Below are positions 50,919 through 59,951 of a DNA stretch of 64,000 nt, in pieces. Position numbers and translations under genes: made by a program. This stretch comes from Caballeronia jiangsuensis (GTDB lineage: Bacteria > Pseudomonadota > Gammaproteobacteria > Burkholderiales > Burkholderiaceae). Below the pieces are notes generated by a model that ran no database searches, was not told where the DNA came from, and saw only the letters and a program-made list of their open reading frames with translations. The number at the start of each line of letters is the position of its first letter. Position 1 is the first letter of the stretch. Where the stretch lies: the NCBI GenBank assembly GCA_000648925.1, contig JFHF01000003.1, positions 1-64,000 of the forward strand. Direction: 5' to 3'.

Positions 50919-51313
50919 GCCGCTTCCGGATTCATGTGCACGAGTTCCCAGATATGGCCGTCGAGATCCTCGAAGCCGTGGCCGTACATGAAGCCGTGAT
51001 CCTGCGGCTCGCGCGGCGCGCGTCCGCCCGCCGCGACGGCCTTCGCGACCAGTTCATCGACTTCCGCCCTGCTCTCGCACGACAGGCACACGAGCGCCTC
51101 GGTGCTCGCGTGGGCGTCGGCGATCGGCTTCTCCGTGAAGGTCTGGAAGAATCTTTCGACGAGCAGCATCGCGTAGATGTTTTCGCCGATGACGAGGCAC
51201 GCGGCGTCGTCGTTCGTGAATGCCGGATCGAAATTCAGGCCCAGTTCCTTGAAGAAGGTCATCGAGCGCTTGAGATCGCGAACCGGAAGGTTCACGAAGA
51301 TCTGCTTGTGCAT
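50915..51313 (-). CDS. VOC-family (glyoxalase/bleomycin-resistance fold) protein
   Basis: A 132-residue single-domain VOC protein: MHKQIFVNLPVRDLKRSMTF, then ELGLNFDPAFTNDDAACLVI, and the C-terminal GHGFEDLDGHIWELVHM with the usual metal-type Glu/His. It stands between the DGPF and sigma genes and overlaps the latter by four bases, so it belongs to the ECF42 operon. Substrate unknown. The ribosome site GGAGACCTCC-type purine run before ATG 51313 is moderate. Confidence 0.87.
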   Translation of the reverse strand: MHKQIFVNLPVRDLKRSMTFFKELGLNFDPAFTNDDAACLVIGENIYAMLLVERFFQTFTEKPIADAHASTEALVCLSCESRAEVDELVAKAVAAGGRAPREPQDHGFMYGHGFEDLDGHIWELVHMNPEAA

Positions 51314-51389
51314 GGCGGAGGTCTCCAGGGTGAATCGTTACGCGAGATATATGCACGACGATCGGCGCGCATGAAAATCGACACGAACC

Positions 51390-51743
51390 TCACGCATAGC
51401 AAGGTCCGACCTTGCGGACTTCGATGGTGCACCACTTCGCTGCGGGGCATTCGGCAGCGATCGCCACCGCTTGCGCGTGTGTTTCGCAATCGATCAGGAA
51501 AAAGCCGCCGATCATTTCCTTGGCTTCGGCGAACGGTCCGTCGATCACGCGTGTATCGCCCTGGGCGCTCGTCACGCGCGCCGCATCCTTCATCGACGTC
51601 AGCGATTCCACCGCGCGCAGCACGCCGCGCGTCTTCAGCGTATCGGCGAATTCCGCCATCTGCCGGTACGCCTCACGCCCCTCTTCCTCCGTGCGCTGGC
51701 CGCGCTGTTCGACCGGTTCCATCACGAGTAGCAGATAAGCCAC
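51390..51743 (-). CDS. YCII-related (DGPF) protein of the ECF42 operon
   Basis: A 117-residue YCII/DGPF protein. The name-giving motif is visible as RVIDGPFAEAKEMIGGFFLI, and the N-terminal start MAYLLLVMEPVEQRGQ matches the family. DGPF proteins are the usual partners of ECF42 sigma factors and may signal to them, although the mechanism is not settled. First gene of the three-gene unit, followed by a VOC gene 76 bases later. Confidence 0.9.
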   Translation of the reverse strand: MAYLLLVMEPVEQRGQRTEEEGREAYRQMAEFADTLKTRGVLRAVESLTSMKDAARVTSAQGDTRVIDGPFAEAKEMIGGFFLIDCETHAQAVAIAAECPAAKWCTIEVRKVGPCYA

Positions 51744-51848
51744 GACGAGCCTCCGAAAGGTTTTTGATGGCGTTCAAGTTAAACCGTCGCGGGCGCGTCG
51801 GCAAGGGTCTGTCGGACAGCGTCTTCGCATCGAGCGCTTATCTCGATA

Positions 51849-51878
51849 TTGACAAGCCCCATTACGCCACACGATACT
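51849..51878 (+). promoter_or_regulatory. Consensus sigma-70 promoter without a following gene
   Basis: Perfect -35 TTGACA (51849-51854), 18-bp spacer and -10 GATACT (51873-51878, four of six matches). It points into a gene-free stretch of about 150 bases that ends at a strong terminator, so it probably drives a small RNA. Confidence 0.5.
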
Positions 51879-51884
51879 GCGACA

Positions 51885-52035
51885 CATGCACGCATCTCTC
51901 ATTGTCTCCATCGCCGCGATTAAAAACCGAGTGAACGCCATCCCTGGCGGGTCATCGGGACAGCGTGTGCGCTAGCGAGACAGCAAGCAAACAGATTCCG
52001 AAGGCCCCGCCGCAAGACGGGGCCTTCTTGTTTTT
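51885..52035 (+). ncRNA. Candidate small RNA, ~150 nt
   Basis: Predicted transcript from the consensus promoter to the intrinsic terminator. It contains no ribosome site with a start codon and no conserved protein frame; it has a small internal stem (CGCCA-TCCC-TGGCG) before the terminator. The 3' end with a long T-run resembles Hfq-dependent RNAs. Alternatively it is a leader or attenuator of the DUF2917 gene, which begins 44 bases after the terminator. Not matched to any known RNA family. Confidence 0.4.
52001..52035 (+). terminator. Strong intrinsic terminator
   Basis: Arms AAGGCCCCG and CGGGGCCTT (9 bp) with an 8-base loop, followed by CTTGTTTTT. Very strong; no gene ends just upstream of it on the plus strand. 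Confidence 0.85.
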
Positions 52036-52078
52036 GCGTGCAAGGTTCCGTCTTCGGCTCACATCATGGAGAGCAGAG

Positions 52079-52477
52079 ATGGAAGAGGTATCGCAGGTTT
52101 TCGCGGGTCATGGCGTCGGCCACGGCGCGGCATCGGGGCGCCTTGCTGCATCGGGCGCACGCGTCGTGGTCCATATCGAAGTGCATCCGCATCAGATGGT
52201 GTCGTGGCGGCTCACGCGCGATGCCGAACTGCGCATCGCCGGCGCATCCGCGTGTTCGCTCTGGCTCACGCGTCATCGCGATCCGTACGACTACTGGATG
52301 AAGCCCGGCGATGTCGTGCGCCTGTCGCGCGGCGAGCGCGTATGGCTCACGTCGGAGAGCGATCAGGCGATCGAGGTATCGCTCACGTCGTATCGCGTGG
52401 CTGCGCGCGGGTTCGTGTCGCGCTGGCTCGCGAAGTGCTGGCCGCGCATCGCGGATCGGCACATGAACGCGCTTTGA
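52079..52477 (+). CDS. DUF2917-domain protein
   Basis: A 132-residue protein of the burkholderial DUF2917 family (unknown function). Family segments include VVVHIEVHPHQMVSWRLTRD, ACSLWLTRHRDPYDYWMKPG and LSRGERVWLTSESDQAIEVS; it is probably cupin-like with beta strands. ATG 52079 follows GGAGAGCAGAG; an upstream GTG at 51965 would read through the terminator hairpin and was rejected. Convergent with the tannase-family gene, 12 bases away. Confidence 0.82.
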   Translation: MEEVSQVFAGHGVGHGAASGRLAASGARVVVHIEVHPHQMVSWRLTRDAELRIAGASACSLWLTRHRDPYDYWMKPGDVVRLSRGERVWLTSESDQAIEVSLTSYRVAARGFVSRWLAKCWPRIADRHMNAL

Positions 52478-52489
52478 TGACGCAAGCGC

Positions 52490-54148
52490 TCAAGGCTCGA
52501 CGCAGCGAAAGTTCGCGGCGACGTTGATGCTGCCCTTGCCGAGATAACGCGGATAGTCCGGATACCGGCAGATCGGTCGCGTGCGTCCGTTGGTGGCGGG
52601 CGCGATATCGCTGCCGACGAGCGTTTCCGGCGCGACGCCGCGGCTTACCCATTCGTCGAGCGCGCCGAGTTCGTCCCACGCGGGAATGAACACGCCGTTG
52701 CCGTGCTGAAAACCCGGCACCATGTAGAGCCGCATGAACGATTCGACGGTGTCCTGTCCGTAGCGATCGATGAGCCCGCGATAGAACGCGATGGTCTGGT
52801 TCGGGCTGATGACTTCGTCGGCGAGGCCGTGCATCGCGATGAGCTTGCCGCCGTGCGCGATGAACGCGGAGAAATCCGGGTTCATCGCGCCGACGGTGTA
52901 CGCGAGCGTCACGAGGCGCTGCCTGAAGCGGCCGGGATTGTCGAGATCGAAGGTGAGCCCGCTGAAGCCGAGATCGCGCGTGACGAAGTGACGGACATAC
53001 GCGTCGCCTTGCGCGAAGAGATAGCCGTTCGCGGCGAACGTCGGCGGAGTCAGTAGCGTCGGCGAGTCGCCGAGCCCGAGCGTTCCGGAGAAATCGACGC
53101 CCTGAAACACGTTGTAGCCCGGATAGGTATCGACGCCATACGCGAGCGGATACGGCAGCGTGACGCCGTCGCGCAGTGTCTCCAGCGTATCGATCTGCGC
53201 ATCGGAGAGACAACTGTCGCGCAGGGAAGGACGCTGCCCGTTCGCGCAGCGCAGCGACGCGATGATCTGTGGCTCCAGCTTCCTGCACGCCTCCACGTTG
53301 CCGACGATGCCGTCCGCCGCGCCGTCGAGCCGGTCGCATTCGTGCACGACGGTCTCGAACACGCGCCGCTGCTGCGCCACGCCGACGAAACCGCCAGGCT
53401 TCGCATACGACGCCTGCCCGACTTTCACGCCCATCAGACGCACGCCCGAGAAGTTGATCGCGGGCGCGTTGGCGATCACGCCGTCGTAGTCGTTCGGAAA
53501 GCGCTCGATCACGGTGAAACCCTCGCGCCCGCCCGTCGATCCGCCCGCGAAGTAGGTTTTCTCGGGCGTGCGCCCGTAGCCCATCTGAATCAGCGCGAGC
53601 GCGACGTCGCGGGCTTTCTTGAGATGCCCGAAGCCGAAATTGACGATGGCTTCGTCGTTCCCCGCGAAGTCCGCGCGGCCCGCATTGCCGACGTGGCCCG
53701 AGTCCGAGCCGAAGGTTGCGTAACCGCGTGCGAGCGGCGTCGAGTCGGGCGCGAAAGGCATCGGTTCGGTGCCGGAGACGATCGTGCCGTTGTAGCCGCC
53801 GCCGCCCATCTGCAGCGCGCGGCCGTTCCAGCGGCTCGGCAGATTCACTTCGAAGCGGATGTCGGGCGTCGAATCCTGGAGCGCCTTGATGAAGCCGGTG
53901 ATGCGGCAATACTCGCCGTTGCGGTTGCCGGGCGCGGCCGCCTTGACGACCCACGCGGAGACGATCGTCGCGCCGCGCGTCGGCAGGCCGATGATCGATG
54001 CGGGCACGTTCTTGCCCTCGAGGTCGTCGCAGTGCTTCGCCACGTACGAAGCCGCGTGGGCGCCCGAAAACGCCGCGAGCGCGATCACCGCGACGAACGC
54101 ACGGAATCGGAACACATCGGAGAAAAGTGAGCGGAGGAGGCGAAGCAC
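52490..54148 (-). CDS. Tannase/feruloyl-esterase-family exported hydrolase
   Basis: A 552-residue secreted or periplasmic esterase with a signal peptide (about 1-33, AFSGAHAA). The nucleophile motif is GGSTGGREG (Ser204); the charge relay includes HGLADEVISPN (Asp) and VPGFQHGNG (His), and the cysteine pairs that flank the triad in this family are present (ECDRLDG, QRPSLRDSCL). Substrates may be gallate or hydroxycinnamate esters. ATG 54148. The LysR gene is upstream on the same strand, 128 bases away, so it may control it. Confidence 0.87.
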   Translation of the reverse strand: MLRLLRSLFSDVFRFRAFVAVIALAAFSGAHAASYVAKHCDDLEGKNVPASIIGLPTRGATIVSAWVVKAAAPGNRNGEYCRITGFIKALQDSTPDIRFEVNLPSRWNGRALQMGGGGYNGTIVSGTEPMPFAPDSTPLARGYATFGSDSGHVGNAGRADFAGNDEAIVNFGFGHLKKARDVALALIQMGYGRTPEKTYFAGGSTGGREGFTVIERFPNDYDGVIANAPAINFSGVRLMGVKVGQASYAKPGGFVGVAQQRRVFETVVHECDRLDGAADGIVGNVEACRKLEPQIIASLRCANGQRPSLRDSCLSDAQIDTLETLRDGVTLPYPLAYGVDTYPGYNVFQGVDFSGTLGLGDSPTLLTPPTFAANGYLFAQGDAYVRHFVTRDLGFSGLTFDLDNPGRFRQRLVTLAYTVGAMNPDFSAFIAHGGKLIAMHGLADEVISPNQTIAFYRGLIDRYGQDTVESFMRLYMVPGFQHGNGVFIPAWDELGALDEWVSRGVAPETLVGSDIAPATNGRTRPICRYPDYPRYLGKGSINVAANFRCVEP

Positions 54149-54276
54149 GTCTTGGAAGTGGCTACTTCAATCGCCGCACAATATATAAGAACCGATTTAC
54201 GATAGCCATTCGGGTCTGCCGGTCGTTGCAGCGGTACAACCGGCGTCCCTGCCCTCGCCCGCGCTCGCTTTCGGTT

Positions 54277-55137
54277 TCATTCGCCGTCCCATTCCCCGCG
54301 CAGGTCGCTGTTTTCGAGAAGCTGTAGCAAGGTTTCGGCCGGACGGCTCAGATGTTTCGCGCCGAACGCGATGAACTCCACTTCGGGCAATTCCGGCAAC
54401 TCCGCGCGATTCACAGGCGGAGCCAGTCCGCGCGCCGCGAGAAAATGCGAGCGCACGGTCAGGCCGAGTCCGCCACGCGCCGCGGCGATGCAGCCCGCGT
54501 GACTGCTGCTCGTGCAGACCATCTGCCAGCTCGCGCCGGTCTGCGCGAGCGAATCCAGCACGACGCCGCGCGTGACGCTCGGTTCGGAAACGAGGATGAG
54601 CGGCAGCGGCTCGCTCGTATCGACGATGGTGCCCGGCTTCGCGAGCCATTCGAGTCGTCCGGAGAAAAGCCGCATGCCGCGCGCATCGCCGAAACGCCGT
54701 TTGCCGACCGCGAGATCGATCTCGCCCGCATCGACCATCTGATAAAGCCGCCCCGTCATGCCGATCGTGATTTCCAGTTCGACGTCCGGATGCGTGTCGC
54801 GAAACGCCGCCAGCACGCTCGGCAGCGGCCCGAGCGCGATATCGTCCGATGAGCCGAGCCGCACGCGTCCGCGCAACCGAGGCGAGCTGAATTGCGATTG
54901 CGCGTGCGCCATCGCTTCGAGGATCACGCGGGCATGGACGAGCATCGCTTCGCCGTCGGCGGTGAGCGCGAGCGAATGCGTGTCGCGCACGAACAGCCGC
55001 CGGCCGACGCTCTCCTCCAGACGCCGGATGTGTTCGGAGACGCTGGATTGCCGCAGGCCCAGTTGCCGCCCTGCATCGGTGAAACTGTGCGACGCGGCCA
55101 CGGTCGCGAACGTGTTCAGCCACACTGGATTGAGCAT
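54277..55137 (-). CDS. LysR-family transcriptional regulator
   Basis: A 286-residue LysR protein with an N-terminal helix-turn-helix (about 1-60: MLNPVWLNTFATVAASHSFT, LRQSSVSEHIRRLEESVG, RRLFVRDTHSLALTADG) and an effector domain (about 90-285). It is divergent from the MFS transporter gene across 152 bases that contain two TGAC/GTCA dyads, and downstream on the same strand lies the tannase gene. Control of the exporter is the simplest reading. Confidence 0.9.
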   Translation of the reverse strand: MLNPVWLNTFATVAASHSFTDAGRQLGLRQSSVSEHIRRLEESVGRRLFVRDTHSLALTADGEAMLVHARVILEAMAHAQSQFSSPRLRGRVRLGSSDDIALGPLPSVLAAFRDTHPDVELEITIGMTGRLYQMVDAGEIDLAVGKRRFGDARGMRLFSGRLEWLAKPGTIVDTSEPLPLILVSEPSVTRGVVLDSLAQTGASWQMVCTSSSHAGCIAAARGGLGLTVRSHFLAARGLAPPVNRAELPELPEVEFIAFGAKHLSRPAETLLQLLENSDLRGEWDGE

Positions 55138-55162
55138 GCGTCATTGTGATCGGATAACGCGA

Positions 55163-55209
55163 TGACAGTCAATGCGGTTAGCGGTCTTCCCGATGACGCC
55201 TCAAGTCAT
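55163..55209. promoter_or_regulatory. Two TGAC/GTCA dyads between lysR and the MFS gene
   Basis: TGAC-A-GTCA at 55163-55171 and ATGAC-N7-GTCAT at 55193-55209. They lie in the divergent promoter region, where LysR proteins typically bind a recognition and an activation site. Confidence 0.45.
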
Positions 55210-55289
55210 TAACATTTCACATATCGCGCGATGGGCTTGTTTTCAAAAGGCTTTCTTCGTCGCGCGGCGACCGCAACCCCGCTTCCCAC

Positions 55290-56675
55290 ATGACCAAAAG
55301 TTCTTCGCACACGGCACTGCTCTGGATCGTCGCCGTGGGCTTTTTCATGCAGGCGCTCGACACGACCATCGTGAACACGGCGCTGCCTTCCATCGCGCGC
55401 AGCCTCGGCGCGGCGCCGCTCGCGATGCAGTCGATCGTCGTCGCCTACACGCTCACGATGGCGCTGCTCACGCCCGCCTCCGGGTGGCTCGCCGACCGCT
55501 TCGGCACGCGCCGCGTCTATCTCGTCGCGATCTCGCTCTTCGTCATCGGCTCGCTTGCCTGCGCGGGCGCGCATTCGTTGAATCAGCTCGTGCTCGCGCG
55601 CGTGCTGCAAGGCGTCGGCGGTTCGATGCTGCTGCCGATCGGACGTCTCGCCGTGCTGCGCGCCGTCTCGGGCGAAGCCTACGTGTCCGCGCTCGCGATG
55701 ATTTCCGTCGCCGGCCAGGTCGGCCCGATTCTCGGCCCGACGCTCGGCGGCTGGTTCGTCGAGTCGTTTACGTGGCACTGGATCTTTCTGATCAACGTGC
55801 CGATCGGCGCGGTCGGGCTCTACGCGGTGCAGCGCTTCCTGCCGAACGACACGCTGCATGATGCGCCGCCCTTCGATTTCATCGGCTGCGGTTTGCTGTC
55901 GATGTGCATGGTGTCGTTTTCGCTCGCGCTGGATAGCCCCGTGGAGACGCATCGCGGCGCGGTCTCGGCGGCGCTTTTCGCGCTCGCGGCGGTGTCGGCG
56001 TTCGCGTATGTGCCTTACGCGCGGCACAAGCGCAACCCGATCTTTCATCTCGCGCTCTTTCACGAGCCGAACTTCAGCGTCGGGCTGATCGGCAATCTCC
56101 TGTGCCGCATCGGGTCGAGCGCGGTGCCCTTCCTGCTGCCGCTTCTGATGCAGCTCGAACTCGGCTACAGCCCGCTGCATTCGGGCCTGATGATGCTGCC
56201 GATCGCTATCGCCGGAACGGTCAGCAAGCGCTGGATCGCGCAGCTCGTGAAGCATTATGGCTACGACATGTTCCTGCTCGTGAACACGGCGCTCGTGGGC
56301 GCGTCGATCGTCGCCTTCGCGCTGTTTTCGCCGACCTTGCCCCTCGCCGTCGAAATCGCGATTCTCGTCGTGTTCGGCGCGTGCAACTCGATGCAGTTCG
56401 CCGCGATGAACAGCGTCACGCTGAAAGGCTTGTCGAGCAAGGACGCGGGCAGCGGCAACAGTCTCTTCTCGATGGTGCAGATGCTCGCGATCGGCCTGGG
56501 CGTGTCGATCGGCGGCTCGCTCGTGCAGTTGTTCCAGGGACCGTTCTCGACCGCGGCCGGCTTCAGGCTGAGCTTCGTGTGCATGGGCGTGGTCACGCTG
56601 CTGTCGGGCGTCGTGTTCCGCTATCTCGATTCCGCGCCGCAGGGCGCCGCACCCGCCCGCGCCGGCACGTCCTGA
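55290..56675 (+). CDS. MFS multidrug transporter (DHA2/MdtD-like, 14 helices)
   Basis: A 461-residue drug:H+ antiporter of the DHA2 type. Motifs: DTTIVNTALPSIARSLGAAP in helix 1 (motif D1), GWLADRFGTRRVYLVAISLF (motif A), LVLARVLQGVGGSMLLPIGR (motif B), and GQVGPILGPTLGGWFVESFT (motif C). Length suits 13 or 14 helices. Divergent from LysR. Followed 54 bases later by an aldo/keto reductase gene in the same direction. Substrate unknown; MdtD name not safe. Confidence 0.88.
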   Translation: MTKSSSHTALLWIVAVGFFMQALDTTIVNTALPSIARSLGAAPLAMQSIVVAYTLTMALLTPASGWLADRFGTRRVYLVAISLFVIGSLACAGAHSLNQLVLARVLQGVGGSMLLPIGRLAVLRAVSGEAYVSALAMISVAGQVGPILGPTLGGWFVESFTWHWIFLINVPIGAVGLYAVQRFLPNDTLHDAPPFDFIGCGLLSMCMVSFSLALDSPVETHRGAVSAALFALAAVSAFAYVPYARHKRNPIFHLALFHEPNFSVGLIGNLLCRIGSSAVPFLLPLLMQLELGYSPLHSGLMMLPIAIAGTVSKRWIAQLVKHYGYDMFLLVNTALVGASIVAFALFSPTLPLAVEIAILVVFGACNSMQFAAMNSVTLKGLSSKDAGSGNSLFSMVQMLAIGLGVSIGGSLVQLFQGPFSTAAGFRLSFVCMGVVTLLSGVVFRYLDSAPQGAAPARAGTS

Positions 56676-56729
56676 TCGTTGCGGCTATTCTGTCGGTCCG
56701 ATCGACTCGTTCTCTTATGGAGCGCAACC

Positions 56730-57725
56730 GTGCAATACCGCAAATTCGGCAATACCGGTCTCACCGTTTCGCGTCTCACGCTCGGCACGATGACGTTCGG
56801 CCTGCAGACCGAGGAAGACGTGTCGCGCAGCATCATGGACCGCGCGGCGGACGCGGGCGTCAATTTCATCGACACGGCGAACGTCTATCCGCTCGGCAGC
56901 GGACACGACCTCGCAGGCCGCACCGAGGAGATCGTCGGCCGCTGGCTGAAGGGCCGTCGCGACAACTTCATTCTCGCGACCAAGGCCGCGCATGAAATGG
57001 GGCCGCTCGCGTGGCACAAGGGTTTTTCGCGCAAGCATCTGCTCGATGCGATCGACGCGTCGCTCAAGCGGCTCGACACGGATTATGTCGATCTCTACCA
57101 GCTTCATACCGACGATCACGACACGCCGCTCGACGAGATGCTCGAAGCGCTCGACACCATCGTGCGGCAAGGCAAGGTGCGCTATATCGGTGTATCGAAT
57201 TTTCTGGCGTACCGGCTCGCGCGCGCGCTCGGCCGCTCGGATGTGTTGCGCGCGGCGCGCTTCGTTTCCGTGCAGCCGCGCTACAACCTGCTGTTCCGCC
57301 AGATCGAGCGCGAATTGCTGCCGCTCGCGACCGAGGAAAATCTCGCCGTGATTCCGTACAACCCGCTCGCGGGCGGATTGCTGACGGGCAAGCACAGCTT
57401 CAGTGCAGGCCCGAGCGAAGGCCGCTTCACCGGCGCGGTCGGCAAGGCGGGCGCGACGTACACCGAGCGTTACTGGCACGAGCGCGAGTTTCATACGATC
57501 GAGCGGATCAACGAGATCGTCGCGCGGACGGGACGTTCGCTCGCGAGCACGGCGCTCGCGTGGGTGCTGGCGAATCCGGCGGTAACTTCGGCGATCATCG
57601 GCGCGAGCCGGCCCGATCAACTGAACGAGACGCTCGCCGCTGTCGATCAGCCCATCGATCCGGAAGTCAAAGCGAAGCTCGACGAAGCGACGGTCGAATA
57701 TCGTTTCGGCGACGCGTTGCGCTGA
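56730..57725 (+). CDS. Aldo/keto reductase
   Basis: A 331-residue NADPH-dependent aldo/keto reductase (Tas/YajO-like group). The catalytic set is present: Asp and Tyr in FIDTANVYPLG, Lys in LATKAAHEM, His in YQLHTDDHDT. The C-terminal cofactor region includes TSAIIGASRPDQLNETL. GTG 56730 was chosen because GGAG lies eight bases upstream and the residues before it are not family-like. It may be co-transcribed with the MFS gene; substrate unknown. It is convergent with rarD, 5 bases away. Confidence 0.9.
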   Translation: MQYRKFGNTGLTVSRLTLGTMTFGLQTEEDVSRSIMDRAADAGVNFIDTANVYPLGSGHDLAGRTEEIVGRWLKGRRDNFILATKAAHEMGPLAWHKGFSRKHLLDAIDASLKRLDTDYVDLYQLHTDDHDTPLDEMLEALDTIVRQGKVRYIGVSNFLAYRLARALGRSDVLRAARFVSVQPRYNLLFRQIERELLPLATEENLAVIPYNPLAGGLLTGKHSFSAGPSEGRFTGAVGKAGATYTERYWHEREFHTIERINEIVARTGRSLASTALAWVLANPAVTSAIIGASRPDQLNETLAAVDQPIDPEVKAKLDEATVEYRFGDALR

Positions 57726-57730
57726 TCTCT

Positions 57731-58606
57731 TCAGACGCGGGCCGCGCGCGCGCGATAAACGCCTTCGAGCGAGTAAATCGCGAGCGCGGCCCAGATCGCG
57801 CCATAGCCGAGCAGCTGATCGTGCCCGAAGAATTCCTGATAGATCACGACGCCGATCAGCAATTGCAGCGTCGGCGTGATGTACTGGATGAGCCCGAGCA
57901 TCGATAGCGGAATGCGCCGCGCGCCCGCCGCGAACAACAAGAGCGGCACCGCGGTTACCGGCCCGGCCGCCGCGAGCAGCAGCTTTACGCCGGGCGACGC
58001 GTGCGCGAAGCCGCTGCCGCCGTGCGAGCTCAGGAAGAAAAGATAGAGCAGCGCGACGGGACACAGCAGCATCGTTTCGAGCGTAAGCCCTTCGAGCGCG
58101 CCGAGCGACGCGGTCTTGCGCAGGAGCCCGTAGCCGCCGAACGTGAGCGCGAGCGCTAAGCTGATCCACGGCGGCGCGCCGTTCACCCACGTCAGCCATA
58201 GCACGCCGAGCGCGGCGATCGTCACCGCGATCCATTGCACCGGCCGCAGCCGCTCGTGCAGGAACGCCATCCCGAACAGCACGTTGACGAGCGGATTGAT
58301 GAAGTAGCCGAGGCTCGCCTCGACGATGCGGCCATCGTTCACCGCCCAGATATAGATGCCCCAGTTCGCCGACAGCAGCACCGCGCTCGCGGCGAAGCGC
58401 GCAAGCAGGCGCCGGTCGCTCAAAACGGGGCCGAGCCACTTCCACTGGCGGCGCACGGTCATGACGATCAACAGGAAGAGCATCGACCACGCCATGCGGT
58501 GCGCGAGCATCTCGACCGCGCCAATCGAATGCAGGGCCTTGAAGTAGATCGGGAAAAGGCCCCAGATGGCGAAGGCCGAGAATGCGTAGATGACGCCTGG
58601 ATTCAT
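57731..58606 (-). CDS. rarD: RarD-type EamA transporter
   Basis: A 291-residue, ten-helix RarD family protein: MNPGVIYAFSAFAIWGLFPI followed by YFKALHSIGAVEMLAHRMAW, characteristic of RarD, and the second half GLIQYITPTLQLLIGVVIYQ. E. coli RarD is linked to chloramphenicol sensitivity, but natural substrate is unknown. Convergent with the aldo/keto reductase gene. Its promoter lies in 58607-58887. Confidence 0.9.
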   Translation of the reverse strand: MNPGVIYAFSAFAIWGLFPIYFKALHSIGAVEMLAHRMAWSMLFLLIVMTVRRQWKWLGPVLSDRRLLARFAASAVLLSANWGIYIWAVNDGRIVEASLGYFINPLVNVLFGMAFLHERLRPVQWIAVTIAALGVLWLTWVNGAPPWISLALALTFGGYGLLRKTASLGALEGLTLETMLLCPVALLYLFFLSSHGGSGFAHASPGVKLLLAAAGPVTAVPLLLFAAGARRIPLSMLGLIQYITPTLQLLIGVVIYQEFFGHDQLLGYGAIWAALAIYSLEGVYRARAARV

Positions 58607-58887
58607 TGTTCGATGCGTAGAGCGGAGTGGCCGCGCACGAACGATCGTCTCGTTCGCCCGCGTTCGCCTGGCTGTTCGGCAGGAAAGCGATCCGCAAGGA
58701 TTGGAAGCCGGATTTTAGTCGAAGCACGGGGTTCGGCTCCAGCGGCAACTGAACATGACAGATTCATGGCGAACCCTTGGCCTAATTCCTGCTCGAACCC
58801 TGAGCGCGAAAGCCGTCCGAAGGGCCGTGCTAGCATGGCCGCCCGCGCGATTGCCGTTCGCCCTCCTGCCCGCACTACTGGTCGCTA

Positions 58888-59943
58888 ATGAACAACCAAT
58901 CTGTCCATCAAAATTTTTTCCATATCCTGCTGTGCGCCGTGACGCTCGCGCTCGCGTGGGTGCTGCTGCCGTTTTTCGGCGCGATCTTCTGGGGCGCGAT
59001 TCTCGCGATCCTGTTCCAGCCGATGCAGCGCTATCTCGCCGCGCGCTTCGGCAAACGCCGCAATCTCGCCGCGCTGACGACGCTGGCCGCCGCGATTCTC
59101 ATCGTCATCATTCCGCTGGCGGTCGTCGCGGTGACGCTCGTTCAGGAAGTCGGCCTCGTCTATGCGCGGATCAAGAGCGGCGACCTGAACTTCGGACTGT
59201 ATTTCCAGCATGTGCTGCATGCATTGCCCGTATCGGCGCAGCAACTGCTCGGGCGTTTCGGGCTCGACGACATCGTCGGCGTGCAGCATAAGCTGATGGA
59301 AGGCGCGTCGCAGATCAGTCAGTTCGCCGCGGCGCAGGCGCTCTCGATCGGGCAGAACACGTTCCAGTTCGTCGTGAGCTTCGGCGTGATGCTGTATCTC
59401 GTGTTCTTTCTGCTGCGCGACGGCGGCGAGATCGGCCGTCGCATCCGGCGCGCGATCCCGCTGGACCCGGAGCCCAAGCAGCATCTGATCGCGAAGTTCA
59501 CGACGGTCGTGCGCGCGACGGTCAAGGGCAATATCGCGGTCGCGGCCGTGCAAGGCTTGCTCGGCGGGCTGATCTTCTGGATCCTGGGCATCAGCGGCTC
59601 GCTGCTGTGGGGCGTGCTGATGGCCTTCCTTTCCCTGCTGCCCGCGGTAGGCGCTGCGATCATCTGGGTGCCCGCCGCGCTCTACTTCTTCATGACGGGG
59701 CAGATCATCAAGGGACTGATTCTCGTCGTGTTCTGCGTCGTGGTGATCGGGCTCGTCGATAACGTGCTGCGCCCGATTCTCGTCGGCAAGGATACGAAGA
59801 TGCCCGACTGGGTCGTGCTGATCTCGACGCTCGGCGGGATGGCGCTCTTCGGCATCAACGGCTTCGTGATCGGGCCGCTGGTGGCGGCGCTGTTCATGGC
59901 GAGCTGGGATCTGTTTTCGCAGGACGAGGCGAGCAAGCAGTAG
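58888..59943 (+). CDS. AI-2E/PerM-family permease
   Basis: A 351-residue membrane protein of the AI-2E transporter (YdiK/TqsA/PerM) family, with about eight helices: ILLCAVTLALAWVLLPFFGA, LVFFLLRDGGEIGRRIRRAI, and the C-terminal LRPILVGKDTKMPDWVVLIS, the family signature. Despite the name, most members do not move autoinducer-2; some are Na+/H+ antiporters. ATG 58888 lacks a strong ribosome site. A bidirectional terminator follows, shared with spoVR. Confidence 0.88.
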   Translation: MNNQSVHQNFFHILLCAVTLALAWVLLPFFGAIFWGAILAILFQPMQRYLAARFGKRRNLAALTTLAAAILIVIIPLAVVAVTLVQEVGLVYARIKSGDLNFGLYFQHVLHALPVSAQQLLGRFGLDDIVGVQHKLMEGASQISQFAAAQALSIGQNTFQFVVSFGVMLYLVFFLLRDGGEIGRRIRRAIPLDPEPKQHLIAKFTTVVRATVKGNIAVAAVQGLLGGLIFWILGISGSLLWGVLMAFLSLLPAVGAAIIWVPAALYFFMTGQIIKGLILVVFCVVVIGLVDNVLRPILVGKDTKMPDWVVLISTLGGMALFGINGFVIGPLVAALFMASWDLFSQDEASKQ

Positions 59944-59951
59944 TCACAACG

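Noticed and set aside
51965..52477. Longer DUF2917 protein beginning at GTG 51965
   Set aside because: The extra 38 codons run through the terminator hairpin and T-tract and are not family-like; ATG 52079 has a ribosome site.
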